Shown piece after piece: positions 1 through 9,543 of a stretch of DNA of 11,948 bases. Within the stretch, counting starts at the first letter, position 1; the number at the start of each line of letters is the position of its first letter. A program made the position numbers and the translations under genes. The stretch is from Lojkania enalia (Eukaryota; Ascomycota; Dothideomycetes; Pleosporales). A model generated the notes under the pieces. That model searched no databases, was not told where the DNA came from, and saw only the letters and a program-made list of their open reading frames with translations. The stretch lies in assembly GCA_010094045.1 (NCBI GenBank), contig ML986586.1, positions 1 through 11,948 on the forward strand, read 5' to 3'.

Positions 1-31
1 TAGTATAGCCGGCTTAGTAGTATAGCCGGCT
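1..31. repeat. Short direct repeat, two copies of a 14-bp unit
   Basis: The 14-base unit tagtatagccggct occurs at 1-14 and again at 18-31, a 17-base period. The stretch 1-47 is visibly richer in G+C and CpG than the rest of the window, so it is less eroded by RIP. It lies just inside a pogo-type terminal inverted repeat (48-120) and so probably belongs to the interior of that element, most of which lies left of the window. Ten bases of the unit (tagtatagcc) recur at 4211-4220 in the hAT tail, which may be chance. Its function is unknown. Confidence 0.6.
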
Positions 32-47
32 CGGTGGTACTTTACGT

Positions 48-120
48 TATATAGTATTTATAATACTAAAAAAAAGTAGCTACTTTAATAGTTTAGCCGC
101 TTCGATAGTAGAATATATTA
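48..120. repeat. Terminal inverted repeat, third copy of the pogo-2 TIR
   Basis: This stretch of about 73 bp aligns without long gaps to 11195-11267 and, inverted, to 7582-7655. Inside are two copies of a roughly 17-bp unit (core agtagctactttaatag and tttagccgcttcgatag), as in the other two TIRs. Similarity to both pogo-2 ends stops sharply at about 48. Confidence 0.85.
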
Positions 121-122
121 TA

Positions 123-702
123 GAATATCTTAAAAGTAAAGATGCTAAGTATATTAGAAACTCTATTAGAATAAAAGTAAGAAGCTTTTAATACCTTAAA
201 AAGGTATAGATAAAGAATAGACTAGTCTTTAACTAACTTATTAAACTATATAAGACCTCTATAAAAAGAAGTTAGAGAGATAAATAAAGACTATATAGTA
301 AATAAGTTTATCTTAGTCTTATCTAAGTTAATAAGAAGAAATTTAAATCTCCTCCTAAGACTATAGCTTTAGATACTACTAGAAGTAGAAGAATATATAA
401 ATATAGTTTTTAAGTATTACTAAAAGCTTTATAAGAGGTAAAAGAGGTATAATATAGATAATTATAAGAGGTAAAAGTCTAATACTTTAAGTAAGAGTAA
501 TAGTACTCTAAAAAAGGCTAGAAAGGGCTAGAAACCCCTAAAAAGGTCTAGAAAAGGTAATATTTATCTAGAGTAGCCTCCTATTATATATTAGATATAT
601 AGAGAGAAAGGCTATAAATCTTCTAACTATCTTTAGAAGAAAGGAAAGTCTAAAGAAGCTTCTAAACAGAAGTTGGGAAAAGGTAAAAGTTAGAAGAATT
701 AA
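123..702 (+). pseudogene. Ty3/gypsy gag, 3' part with CCHC zinc knuckle (degenerate)
   Basis: Gag is the structural protein of the retrotransposon particle, and its zinc knuckle binds element RNA. The frame runs through 142, 574 and 691 and has many TAA/TAG codons where Gln, Trp or Arg would be expected. It carries a Lys-rich stretch (about 430-570) and then a knuckle at 589-630 with perfect CX2CX4HX4C spacing, but all four ligand codons now read TAT (Tyr): 589, 598, 613 and 628. After it comes a Lys/Ser-rich end that stops at 691-702. The 5' two-thirds of gag are missing because a DNA transposon end abuts at 122. ATG at 142 is probably internal. Calling this gag rests mainly on the knuckle spacing and on the protease-like frame that follows. 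Confidence 0.75.
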
Positions 703-1051
703 GCTTCTTTCTTCTAACCTATATTAAACTCTTTAAGAAGAATAGAAAGCTAGAGAAATTATATAAATTACTTTTTTAAACTTTTATAAAGTTGCTTATA
801 ATTAAGATAGTAGTAGAGGGTTTAGCTAAAAACAATTATTTAATTAACCTAGATATATAACTAAATCTTCTTAATATTATACTTATAAAATAGTATAGTT
901 TAAAAATTAATCTACTATTAAAATTAATAGTAGAAGCTATAAACAGCTCTAAGATCCTAATATATAAAACTACTATTATAAAGGTTACTATTAGAAACTT
1001 ATATAGTAAGGTTTAAGTCTATAAAGTACTATTTATAATATTAGAACTTAA
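690..1051 (+). pseudogene. Ty3/gypsy aspartic protease, N-terminal part of pol (degenerate)
   Basis: The frame through 792 and 1041 overlaps the gag end in a different register, as in elements that use frameshifting between gag and pol. Around 810-860 it reads VVEGLAKNNYLINLDI, resembling the active-site loop and first strand of retropepsins, but no clean Asp-Ser/Thr-Gly is legible. The frame then runs to a segment ending LFIILEL at 1049, where the hAT element interrupts it. After the hAT the same frame resumes at 4502 (codon ctt of the duplicated target) with a segment resembling the conserved 'hydrophobic-LGLPWL' end of the gypsy protease. The protease call therefore comes mostly from position between gag and reverse transcriptase. 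Confidence 0.6.
1044..1051. repeat. hAT target-site duplication, left copy
   Basis: The 8 bases gaacttaa lie directly before the hAT inverted repeat. The right copy at 4499-4506 is aaacttaa, differing by one G/A transition. Eight base pairs is the standard duplication length of hAT transposons. Confidence 0.9.
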
Positions 1052-1063
1052 TAGGGTTATTAA
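1052..1063. repeat. hAT left terminal inverted repeat
   Basis: The 12 bases tagggttattaa are perfectly inverted at 4487-4498. Weaker AT-rich similarity continues inward for about 15 bases with gaps. A 156-base stretch without recognisable coding follows before the transposase frame opens. Confidence 0.88.
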
Positions 1064-1218
1064 AAATAAAATTATTATTTTATAAAAAATAAATTATTAT
1101 ACTTAGCAATTATTTTATACTAAATAATATATAATATTATTAGATAATTTAGCGTATAAGCTATCTTTCCTTACTAAAATTTATCTCTTATTATACGAAA
1201 GCTATTTTCTTTACTATT

Positions 1219-3258
1219 ATAACTTTAGAGGATAGTTCTCTAGTTTCTCTTAACTCTTTTAAATCGCTCGAAGTCTCTAGTAGTATAAGTTAGAAAAATA
1301 CGTCTAATATCTATCAATACTATCACAATCTATTAAAAGATAAGCCTATACGAGACGGTTAAAATTAAAAGTTATATTACTACTCTCTCTATTTATATAG
1401 TATATTATTAATTATAAATATTTAATATTATCTTTAATTAAAGTACTAGATCGAATCTAATAGACCTATCCCTTATACGAAAATAATAGTAGTAAGCCAA
1501 CTTTAAGAACTTTAGAAATAAGCATCGATTAATAATAAGATAAATAAGCTAAACTTATTAGTTTTAAAGAATATCTTAAATAATTAAATTATTAACTAGA
1601 CTCTTATAAATCTTATTATCGTACGAAACCTACTATTTCGAATTATTAAGTGGCTAGAATTCTATATATTCTACTAGATATTAAATCTAAAATTAATAAA
1701 TTCTCTTATAACTACTTATTTAGCTATTAGTAGGTTAATTTATAATTTATTTTAGCTGTAAAGAGATATTATATAAAAGAAGATCTAGTTAGCTTTAATA
1801 GATATATATCTTTTAGTTAATATCTAGACTTCTCTAAATAATTATCTTCTCTTAATAATATATACTTATTTTATTAACTTATAAGAATAATAAATAAAGG
1901 CTTTTTTAGCTTTATATACGATAGCGAACTATAGTAGAGAAGAGTAATAGAATACTATTCTTCTAGTTCTTTAAGACTATAGTATTATATAAAAGCTAGA
2001 AGTAATTATCGCTAATAACTTAACTATAAATAATATACTTTATTATATAATATCTTAATATCTTTTAGATAATAAAAATATTACTTAGAATTCCTTATAT
2101 TAACGAATCCGCTACTAAGGATATATAATTAATCTTATTATTTAAGCTTTCCTCTTTAGTAAGGCTTAATTTAAAAAGATTGAATTATATAATAAAGAGA
2201 ATATACTTAAGGATAAATTAGATAAGTAAGCTTAAATAGAAAGAGAAGAAGCTTTTTATATAATAGGTATTCTAGGAAAGCTTTATAATATTATTATTTA
2301 CTATTATTCCTTAGTAAATCGTATAAAAGAATTTATTTCTTTAATATAATAGTAAATTCTACTTAATAATTCTATATAGTAGAATAGCTAGTATTAAATA
2401 TTAAATATAGTATTTAAGAAAGAGTTAGCTATTAATAATTATATTAAAGCAAATTTCAAATTACTTAAAAAGAACTATCTTTCTCTATAAGATTAGAAAG
2501 TTCTTTATATAATAAGCTCCTTCTTACAGCTATTCTACTAAGCGACTCTAGAGACTTAAAGTAACTATATTATACTTAATTAACTTCTTTTTATAATAGA
2601 CGTCTTTAATAAATATATAGAAAAGTTTTTAAGTTCTTATTATATAAATAAAGACTTACTTATATAAATTTAACAAGTAGTTTAGAAGTTTAAAAAGTAT
2701 TATTATAAGATAGATAACTTACCTTTTTATACTACTATACTTATTCTTTATCTAAATTATTATATAAAATATATAAAAATTTAGTAGAAATAAAATTATT
2801 AAAAGATTATACTTTCTAGAGTAAAAGAGCTTTAGATATAATATTAAGATTTACAAATTTAACCAAATTTAGTATTATATAAAATACCTAAAATTGTATC
2901 TTTATAAAAACTTAATAAGTTTAACTAGATTATTAATAAGTTTAATTAATAAATTACTCGACTAATAAGTTAAGATAAATATAAGGATTACTATATTAAG
3001 GTACCGTATAAAGTTTAAGTATCTCCTTTATAATAGTAGTATAGAAGTATATAAAGAAAATACTAGCTATAACTTTTAATATTTATAGTAAATATTTTAT
3101 CTATTCTAGTAATAAGTAATAAACTAGAACGAGTATTTTTAGAAGGTTATTATACAATTTTATAGGAGAGAATATAGTTTAGTATATTAAGTATTAAATA
3201 TATAGAATATATAAAAGTTGGTATTAAAGTAGAATTCTAGTAGAAGACTCTTAAGATA
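1219..3258 (+). pseudogene. hAT transposase (degenerate)
   Basis: This would be the cut-and-paste transposase of the surrounding element. A single frame (codons at 1321, 1465, 1801, 2104, 3121) can be read for about 680 codons, a normal hAT length. In order it shows an N-terminal region where a BED-type finger would lie (about 1260-1420, ligands not legible); the first catalytic block at 1801-1850, where the DIWTSPNN-like motif has Asp changed to AAT (1819-1821) and Trp to TAG (1825-1827); the second catalytic Asp, kept as GAT (2068-2070) before AAT; a CxxH-like block (2104-2130) with both ligands now Tyr (2113, 2119); an all-alpha stretch with LGKLYNI (about 2270); and the C-terminal dimerisation domain (about 3080-3250) containing KLERVF at 3121. 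Many in-frame TAA/TAG replace Gln and Trp. The start is uncertain: ATA at 1219 could be a mutated ATG, but 1201 also fits. Confidence 0.87.
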
Positions 3259-4486
3259 TTTAGAAGTATCTAAAATTAAGTATAATATATTATATATATT
3301 TAAATTATAGGAAATATATTTAGTCTAACTTTAAATCTAATACTAATCGCTACTAAGAATTTTACTAAGAGACCTACTACCCTTACTACTATTATCTTTT
3401 AGAGATGCTAAATAAGTACGGTTATAATACTTAGTATATTTATTATATATTAGCTTAGAGTTATTATTATTACGAATAGTATATTAAGAAGTATAGTTAG
3501 TATAGATATAGTTAGAATATATACTGCTAAACTAGCTATTAAAAGAGATATATCTAGCGTATATAGTAAATTCTCCTATATAATTATAGGCGGTAGTATA
3601 ACAATTATATAGCTAGATATTTAGGGCGCTATAGAAATAGATAAGAAGGCTCTTAATATAGAATTAGTACTAAGATAAGAGAGTAGTAGTATTAATTCAG
3701 TTGTATTATACTATAATAGGAGTATTAGCTAAATTATATAGAGAAAGACCTTAAATATAAATTAGGAAGTTAATAAGTCTAGTAATTTTAAGGTCCTTCT
3801 TAATAGTTAGATCAAATATATTATAGGATTTAGGCTATTAATTTCTTACTATAAAGTAGAAGATCTTACTTAAACGAGCTATAATAAGTAGATAGAAGAT
3901 TAAAATCTCTTCGTATATAATAGAGTTTAGGAAATTAGTTTAACTAGTAGCTAAACTACTAAATCCAGTAATAGTATATCTAATAGTCTAGACCGGATTA
4001 GTATAGAAGATCTAGTTAACTTAGTTAATAAGAGTTATATAAGCAGTTTTATAGCGATTACTATAAGACTAAAAAGTAGTATTAGTAAAAGAAGGATTAT
4101 TAAAGCTTATATTAATATTATATAAGAGTAAATATAAAGAAGATAAATTAGTAGTATAAAGAAATAGAGGGAGTCTTAAATATTTAATAGATAGATAACT
4201 CGTAATATAATAGTATAGCCGAGGCTGCCTATAAACGTACTATATTTATATATACTATATTTATATTATAAACTAATTAATTAGATATAATATAGTAAAT
4301 TTAAAAATATAATTATATAATAACTAATAAAATTATAGTATTTATATAGATATAAACTATTAAGAGAGTTTATAGATAGTAAGCCTAACTATCTATAGTA
4401 AAGGATATAATAAACGATAATATACGATTAATAAGATAAAATACCGATAAAAAACTAATAATCGTATTATTTCTATTATTATATTA
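3259..4486 (+). other. Long 3' region of the hAT element, possible second coding region
   Basis: This 1.2-kb stretch lies inside the hAT boundaries but after the dimerisation domain. I do not recognise a protein. The + frame that carries the transposase (codons at 3589, 3991) stays fairly readable from about 3460 to 4200. It has Ser/Thr/Arg-rich, low-complexity character, a legible segment ISIEDLVNLVNKSYISSF (about 4000-4050), and stops that are all TAA/TAG in positions compatible with former Gln/Trp. It could be a second element-encoded protein, an extended transposase tail, or non-coding sequence that merely looks open. From about 4240 to 4486 it is AT-rich with no discernible frame. The 10-mer tagtatagcc (4211-4220) recurs at 1 and 18. 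Confidence 0.35.
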
Positions 4487-4498
4487 TTAATAACCCTA
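4487..4498. repeat. hAT right terminal inverted repeat
   Basis: These bases read ttaataacccta, the exact inverse of 1052-1063. Together with the flanking 8-bp duplication they define the right end of the hAT element. Confidence 0.88.
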
Positions 4499-4506
4499 AA
4501 ACTTAA
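4499..4506. repeat. hAT target-site duplication, right copy
   Basis: aaacttaa matches gaacttaa at 1044-1051 except for one transition. Codon ctt (4502-4504) is in frame with the downstream reverse transcriptase, and the left copy's ctt (1047-1049) is in frame with the protease part. Confidence 0.9.
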
Positions 4507-6180
4507 AGGGTATAAGGTTTACTTTAAATTACTCTAGATATAAGATTATAATCTAAAATTAAACTTTCTTAATAGAAGGATACTCTTTAAGAGGGTAAAG
4601 GCTATAAACTTACCCCAGTTCTATAAGATAGTATTAGAAGATATAGAAGAGTTCGCGGAAACTATTATAAATAGTAAAATAGATATCTATATATACCTAG
4701 TTAATTTAGTAGTTATAGTAGATAAAATTAGCGCTAGAATAGGCTAATTACAGCTAAAATATACCGATTTTAAGGATGTATTTAATAAAAAGCAATCTTT
4801 AGTACTTATAAAGTATAGGCTTTAAGATTTAACTATAAACCTACTAGAAGAAACTAGTCCTCTATATTAACTACTATATAATTTATCTTTAGTTAAGTTT
4901 TAATATCTCTAAAAGTATCTAGATAAGTACTTATAATATAGATAGATTAGAAGATCCTAATTACCTACTAGTATACTACTCCTTTTTATAAAAAAGAAGA
5001 ATAGTAGTTTAAAGCTCTATATAGATTATAGAAGCTTAAATAAGATTACTATATATAATTAGCATCCTCTTCCTCTAATTTTAGAGTTGCTAGAGTATCT
5101 AGTATAAGTTAAGTACTATACTAAGCTTAATATTAGAGAAGCTTACTATAGAATTAAAATAAAGAAAGAAGATAAATAGAAGACTACGTTTTATATTAGA
5201 TATAGTTCTTTTAAGTATACTATTATACTATTTAGCCTAATAAATATACTAGTCTAATTTTAAATATATATTAACTAGATACTTACTAGTTTTATTAATA
5301 TAATATATATTATATATTTAGATAATATTTTAATCTTCTCTAATATAGAAGAGAAATATATTAAGTATATTAAGAAAGTACTTTAGAAACTATATAAGGC
5401 TAAACTCTTCGTAAAATTTAGTAAGTACAACTTTTATACTAGAAAAATAGACTATCTAAGGTTTATTATTTACTCTAAGAAGATTAAATTTAACTACTTC
5501 TAGTTAAAAACTATCTAGAATTAACTAGTTTTATAAACTATATAAAATATATAGATATTTATTAGATTTATAAACTACTACTATAGGTTTATTATAGAAT
5601 TTTTAAAAATTACTTTACCTTTAATAAAATTAACCTAAAAGGGGTTAAAGGCTATTAAAAGAAGCTATATCTAAAAAAGAGAAGAAAGTTAAAAGCTAGA
5701 TATTAGTTAGAAAGAACTAGAGGTCTTTTAATAGTTAAAGAAAGTTTTTTTAAACGTTTCTATCTTAGTTTATTATAAGCTAACTCAGCCTATAAAGGTT
5801 AAGATTAATACTTCTAGAAGCGCTATTTTAGGAATTTTTAGCTAGTTTATAAAAGAGTAAGTAGATAAGATAATATAATAACCTATTAATTTCTTTTTAA
5901 GAAAGTTTAGTATAATAGAGTATAACTATAATATATATAACTAGAAACTACTTATAATAGTAGAAAGTTTAAAGTACTAGTATTAGTATCTATAAGAAGT
6001 TATATTTAACCTTTATATAAACTATAATAACCTCTATTAATTTATAGAAATAAAGACTTTAGTTTATTAATATATATAATTATATCTTAGACTTACTAAG
6101 TATAATTATAACCTTATCTACTAGTCTAGTAAACTTAATTTAACTAACAGACTATTATATTAACTAGACTATATAAAGGA
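4499..6180 (+). pseudogene. Ty3/gypsy pol: protease end, reverse transcriptase and RNase H (degenerate)
   Basis: Reverse transcriptase copies the element RNA to DNA and RNase H removes the RNA strand. One frame (codons at 4565, 4982, 5321, 5801) is readable for about 560 codons. Legible blocks include YIDYRSLNKITI (5018-5053) and HPLPLILELLEYL (about 5063-5100). TKLNIREAYYRI (5120-5155) has the first catalytic Asp changed to Asn (5129-5131). IYLDN (5312-5326) is the YXDD box with its second Asp lost. A thumb region has KVLQKLYKAKLF-like text (about 5375-5410). RNase H begins KINTSRSAILGIF (about 5801-5840), where the first catalytic Asp is now Asn (5807-5809), and continues to a segment matching the conserved 'ADALSRRPD' end of gypsy RNase H near 6170. 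The order protease-RT-RNase H-integrase separates Ty3/gypsy from Ty1/copia. Confidence 0.92.
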
Positions 6181-6480
6181 AGTAAGGCACCTTTAAAGAA
6201 GTCTAATATAAGATATATTAAACCTATATACGCTAAGATTAGTTTAAAAAAGTAGAAAGAATTAATTTAGACTAGAATAATAGTACTAAAATCTTTAAAG
6301 TTTTAGTAGTAATAACTTATATATAAATTATTTAGAAAGGTTTTTCTCTTATCTAAAAAGTAGAAGAGACCTCTTCTTTAGACTAAAAATACTATAACGG
6401 CCCGAAGTGGGCTAAAAAAGATAATAAAAAAAAGATAGAGCTAATAATACTTTAAAAGAGGTAAAATACTCTTAATTAGG
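6181..6480 (+). other. Linker between RNase H and integrase of the gypsy element
   Basis: The reverse transcriptase frame ends near 6180 and the integrase is in another register from about 6550 on. A third register (codon at 6181) reads acceptably from 6181 to about 6300, with SKAPLKKSNIRYIKP. At least one small insertion or deletion is therefore likely near 6165-6190 and another before 6550. The patch cggcccgaagtgggc (6399-6413) is locally GC-rich. In intact gypsy elements this stretch is a variable connector, so poor conservation is expected. Confidence 0.6.
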
Positions 6481-7581
6481 TATATAACTATCCTATAGTA
6501 GATTATAGAGGATAGAGAAAGATATATAAGAGAGTATCACGTTAATTTTAGTAGAAAGGTATAAGAGATAATATTAAAGCCTACTATCAGGATTATTTAA
6601 GATATAGAAGGGTAAAAGCTCTTAAGTATAAACTTTATAACCTATTATAACTATTACCTATACTAAATAGACTATAGAAGTAAGTTATATTTAATTTTAT
6701 TATAGAACTTTCTCTAAGTCTATTTCTTAATTAAGTATATAACTTAATTATAGTTATTATTAACCAGTTAACTAAAATAGTTTATTATATATCTACTATT
6801 TCTATTTAAACTATAGAAAATATAATATAGATTTAAATATATAATATTATCTAACTATATAATATTTTAGAGTTAGTAATATCTAACTATAGTATTCTAA
6901 TAAAGTTAAAATCTTAAAAGACTTTTTACTATTATTTAGTATTTTAGTAAGATTTTAGTTTAGCCTATTATTTAAAGACTAATAGGTTAATAGAAAGATA
7001 AAACTAAATACTTAAGTAGTATTTATATTATTTCTACTATTTAGAGTAAGATAATTAGATAGTTCAACTATCTATAGTAGAGTTTACGTATAATAATAGC
7101 GTTTATATAACTACTACTATTTTACTTTTTTACGCTTATTATAGTATAGATTTCTAAGGATCTAATTAACTAGGCGAGCCTTTAGGAGAGAAAGAAGCTC
7201 CTTTAATAAGAGGTATAGTAGTTAAAATACTAGTTTTATAAAGTAAATATAAAGTAAAGATTAGTATTATAATAGTTTATTAAAAGAAATATATAGATAA
7301 GAAGAGAAAGTACTTATCTCTAGTAGTAGGAGATAAGATACTAGTATTAAATTAATATATTAAATTAACCCGTCCTAAAAAGAAATTAGATTAGAAGTAT
7401 TTTAAACCTAATATAGTAATAAAGGTTATAATATCTATAATTTACTAGATTAATCTTTTAAGATTAAATAGTATCTATCTAATATTTTATATATTTTTAC
7501 TAGAGCTATATAACTTAAAAGAGCCTATTTAGAGCTTAAATAACCTAATATAAGATATTTTATACTAATTTAAGGATAATA
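6481..7581 (+). pseudogene. Ty3/gypsy integrase with GPY/F-like C-terminus (degenerate)
   Basis: Integrase inserts the retrotransposon cDNA into the host chromosome. The frame (codons at 6579, 6735, 6963, 7374) shows the second half of the HHCC finger, with Tyr at the CxxC positions 6585 and 6594; KALKYKLYNLL (about 6612-6650), the usual linker to the core; the first core Asp changed to Asn (6693-6695, FNFII); INQLTKIVYYIST (about 6756-6795); the second Asp changed to Asn (6885-6887, ISNY); and the catalytic Glu kept (6993-6995) in LIER. The last two lie 36 codons apart, exactly D,D(35)E. VEFTYNNSVY follows (about 7080-7110). The C-terminal part has GDKILVLN-like and FYIFLLELYN segments (to about 7508), as in the GPY/F module. 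The frame is cut at 7580-7581 by pogo-2, about where a chromodomain could begin. Confidence 0.9.
7580..7581. repeat. TA target-site duplication of pogo-2, left copy
   Basis: TA directly precedes the left TIR and matches TA at 11268-11269. The neighbourhood is AT-rich, so the exact base could be off by two. Confidence 0.6.
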
Positions 7582-7655
7582 TAATATATTCTACTATTAA
7601 AGCAGCTAAACTATTAAAGTAGCTACTTTTTCTTAGTATAATAAATACTATATAT
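7582..7655. repeat. pogo-2 left terminal inverted repeat
   Basis: Reading inward it starts taatatattctac and matches the reverse complement of 11195-11267 with only scattered transitions and a few small differences. It contains a 17-bp tandem unit, ctattaaagcagctaaa (7594-7610) followed by ctattaaagtagctact (7611-7627). Such iterated motifs in pogo/mariner ends often serve as transposase binding sites, which is an inference here. Similarity ends at a TATA-like run. Confidence 0.9.
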
Positions 7656-7707
7656 AAAAAGTTAATTTATTTAATATTAATAAGAGATTCTATATATAAT
7701 ATACTTT
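7656..7707 (-). other. 3' flank of the pogo-2 transposase, separated by the pogo-1 insertion
   Basis: This 52-base piece between the left TIR of pogo-2 and pogo-1 would directly follow the pogo-2 transposase end (9544) before pogo-1 landed. It should hold the last codons, stop and short 3' untranslated region of pogo-2. It is too AT-rich for a stop codon to be identified. Confidence 0.55.
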
Positions 7708-7709
7708 TA

Positions 7710-7759
7710 ATATACCTTATAAGTAAGCGGCCTATATAAGTAAGTAGTCTACCCTATCA
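7710..7759. repeat. pogo-1 left terminal inverted repeat
   Basis: The left end, with core agtaagcggcctatataag at 7721-7739 continuing through taagtagtctaccctatca, is inverted at 9492-9541, where it reads agtaagcagcctatataag and cgagtagtctactctatta. The differences seen are transitions, as RIP would produce. Confidence 0.92.
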
Positions 7760-7829
7760 ACTTTTTTAACCTTTATATACGTATAGCTTAATAACTAAAT
7801 AATATAATAGTAATTTATAACTTGCGCGA

Positions 7830-9436
7830 TTATTCTATAGAAATCTTTATATCCTTCTAGTATATATAAGAATTATATCTAGTCTTATTATAGCAGCTAT
7901 AGTACGCTTTATACTATCCGCTTATACTTAATTACACCCTAAATTAGCGTATTATAACCCGAGTTTCCTCCTTATTATTCTTTTTAGCAATAATTATCTC
8001 TCCTTATACTTAAATCTACTTTTTTTCTACTATTTCTATTTTATTACTACTTTATTTACTTTTTAAAGGCTGACAATTTTATTATATATTAACCTAATCT
8101 AATATATTACTTTTATAGAGCCTTTCTTAAACTAATTTAGCTTCTTAATAATAGAAGCTAGCAAAGAATTTATATCTCTTTAAATCCGATTATAAATTAA
8201 TATTAATTAAGCTTCTAGCTCACGCGTATTACTTAGTATTTTTACTTTCTATAAGATATTATTTTATACTAGTAGTATTAGCGTATAAAGCTTTATATTA
8301 AGCTTTAAAAGTATTACTTCTAAATTAAATAGGACTAGACTAGCTCCTTAAAAGCTTATATAGATATTATCCTTTATAATTAATATATTAAAAGTAGCTT
8401 TAAAGGCTAGAAAGAACTTAAGTTTTATAATATAGTTAATATAATTATATGCTAAGACTAAGATCTAATTTCTATATATACGCTTTAATAGTAAGAAGTA
8501 GCCTATATCTAGTAGCTGTAATAGGTATAATAAATAAACTAGTATATAGAGTAGAATAATACCCTATTCTTTATAGAGTTTCTAGAAATTAAACGAGTTA
8601 TAACTATTATAGCTATTAAAGATTAGTAGTTAATACGTACCTACTATATAATTTCTTATATACTTATAAAAGTATTTTAACTACTTAATACCGAGTTTAT
8701 TTATTATCTAGCTATTCTTACTAACTATAATAACCTAGTTTTTAGGTATATTATTACCTTCGTACTAGGTAGAGAGATAGTAATAGCTAGTAATAATAAT
8801 AAAGGGTAGAAGCGTCTAGCTAGTAGTATTAATACTCTAAATTACTAAAATCCATTTATAATTACCTAATTAAATTACCTTTAGTTAATTATATCTCTCT
8901 ATACCTATAATAACTAGTTATAATAAGATAATACTTATTTAAAAGCTAGATTTATTAAAGTTATATATATCCTTATCTATAATACTATACTTCTTCTTAG
9001 TATACTATATAAGCTTAAACTAGCTTTTAATTATCTTAGGATTTTTGTATAGAATTCTCTAGTAATTATAAGGTTAATTTAGGCGTGTCTTAAGCTTAAG
9101 AGTATATCTAATAAAGTTTCTAGACTAATATATACTAATCTAGCCTATACCGCGCTTAATAAGTAAGCTATTAGCTATATTTTATATAGTAGCTAAAGTA
9201 GGCGTAAATTCTTATAAATCTAGGTTAAGTATATATTAAATAATAACCTCCTCTTTAGATTTTGTTAGTCTCTTTAAGTTAGGCTTATAATTATACTATA
9301 AGTAGATTCTAGTATATTATTAGTATATAGTTGTTTAAATTATATTAAATATTAAAGCAGCGCGTCTTTTACTATTTATTTAACCTCTTTTAATAGTTAA
9401 AAGAGCTAAGTTTACTTAATTCTCGTTTTAGGCTAT
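7830..9436 (-). pseudogene. pogo-1 transposase, DDD/CENP-B type (degenerate)
   Basis: This is a Tc1/mariner-pogo transposase with an N-terminal helix-turn-helix, a DDE-superfamily core and a C-terminal zinc knuckle, about 535 codons. From the N-terminus: ATA at 9434-9436, a plausible RIP product of ATG, followed by an HTH with KRRAALIFNI (about 9350-9380); EEVIIQYILNLDL-like text (about 9200-9250); WFKLIQYTKKKYSI (about 8990-9030); the first Asp changed to Asn (8954-8956, YNFNKSSF); LLPFIII (about 8800); the second Asp changed to Asn (8615-8617, LIFNSYNSYNS); and the third Asp kept (8507-8509, LQLLDIGYF). Spacing is 113 and 36 codons (DD35D). Toward the end come ARELEAQ-like text (8210-8230) and a CX2CX4HX4C knuckle (7860-7901) with every ligand now Tyr. 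The register shifts once between about 8210 and 7905. The final TAA is at 7830-7832. Confidence 0.92.
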
Positions 9437-9491
9437 ATTCTTATTATTTCGTTATTATATTATTATTAAAAGCTTAGGTATCGTATTTTAG

Positions 9492-9541
9492 TAATAGAGT
9501 AGACTACTCGCTTATATAGGCTGCTTACTTATAAAGTATAT
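9492..9541. repeat. pogo-1 right terminal inverted repeat
   Basis: Its reverse complement begins atatactttataagtaagc and matches 7710-7759 over about 50 bases. TA at 9542-9543 is the target duplication, paired with 7708-7709. Only about 55 bases separate this TIR from the inferred transposase start at 9436, typical of compact Fot1-like elements. Confidence 0.92.
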
Positions 9542-9543
9542 TA

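Larger units (their letters stand above)
1..120 (-). mobile_element. Right-hand end of a DNA transposon sharing the pogo-2 TIR
   Basis: Bases 48-120 match the right TIR of pogo-2 (11195-11267) in the same orientation, and the reverse complement of its left TIR (7582-7655). The outer end reads gtagaatatatta (108-120) followed by TA (121-122), as for a TA-targeting Tc1/mariner-pogo element. Gypsy gag sequence starts at 123, so this element appears inserted in gag and separates it from its 5' part, which lies outside the window. Inward of 48 the sequence resembles neither end of pogo-2, so this is a different member of the TIR family, perhaps a non-autonomous one. It keeps CpG sites (gccgcttcgatag) that are TpG/TpA in the other two copies. 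The strand is nominal. Confidence 0.7.
1052..4498 (+). mobile_element. hAT-superfamily DNA transposon inserted in gypsy pol
   Basis: The element of 3,447 bp begins tagggttattaa (1052-1063) and ends with its exact inverse (4487-4498). Fungal and other hAT ends often start CAGGG, and TAGGG is its RIP product. It is flanked by an 8-bp duplication. It contains one recognisable transposase (about 1219-3258, + strand) and a 1.2-kb tail of unknown nature. Taking out the element plus one 8-bp copy (3,455 bp) rejoins the gypsy frame exactly, from the codons at 1041-1049 to those at 4505 onward, which independently confirms the boundaries. Confidence 0.92.
7710..9541 (-). mobile_element. pogo-1: Fot1/pogo-like transposon nested in pogo-2
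   Basis: This 1,832-bp element has ~50-bp inverted repeats at both ends (7710-7759 and 9492-9541), flanked by TA (7708-7709 and 9542-9543). It encodes one transposase on the minus strand (7830-9436). Its TIR sequence (core agtaagcggcctatataag) is unrelated to the pogo-2 TIR, so it is a different family although the transposases share the same catalytic spacing. It interrupts pogo-2 shortly after the codons of the pogo-2 C-terminal zinc knuckle. Confidence 0.93.

Noticed and set aside
3280..3310. AT microsatellite or terminator-like palindromes in TA-rich runs
   Set aside because: Self-complementary TA runs are expected by composition and carry no specific signal here.
4211..4220. tagtatagcc shared between the hAT tail and the left edge, as a common element end
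   Set aside because: Only 10-11 bases match, with no TIR or target duplication at the site. It is compatible with chance in such biased sequence.
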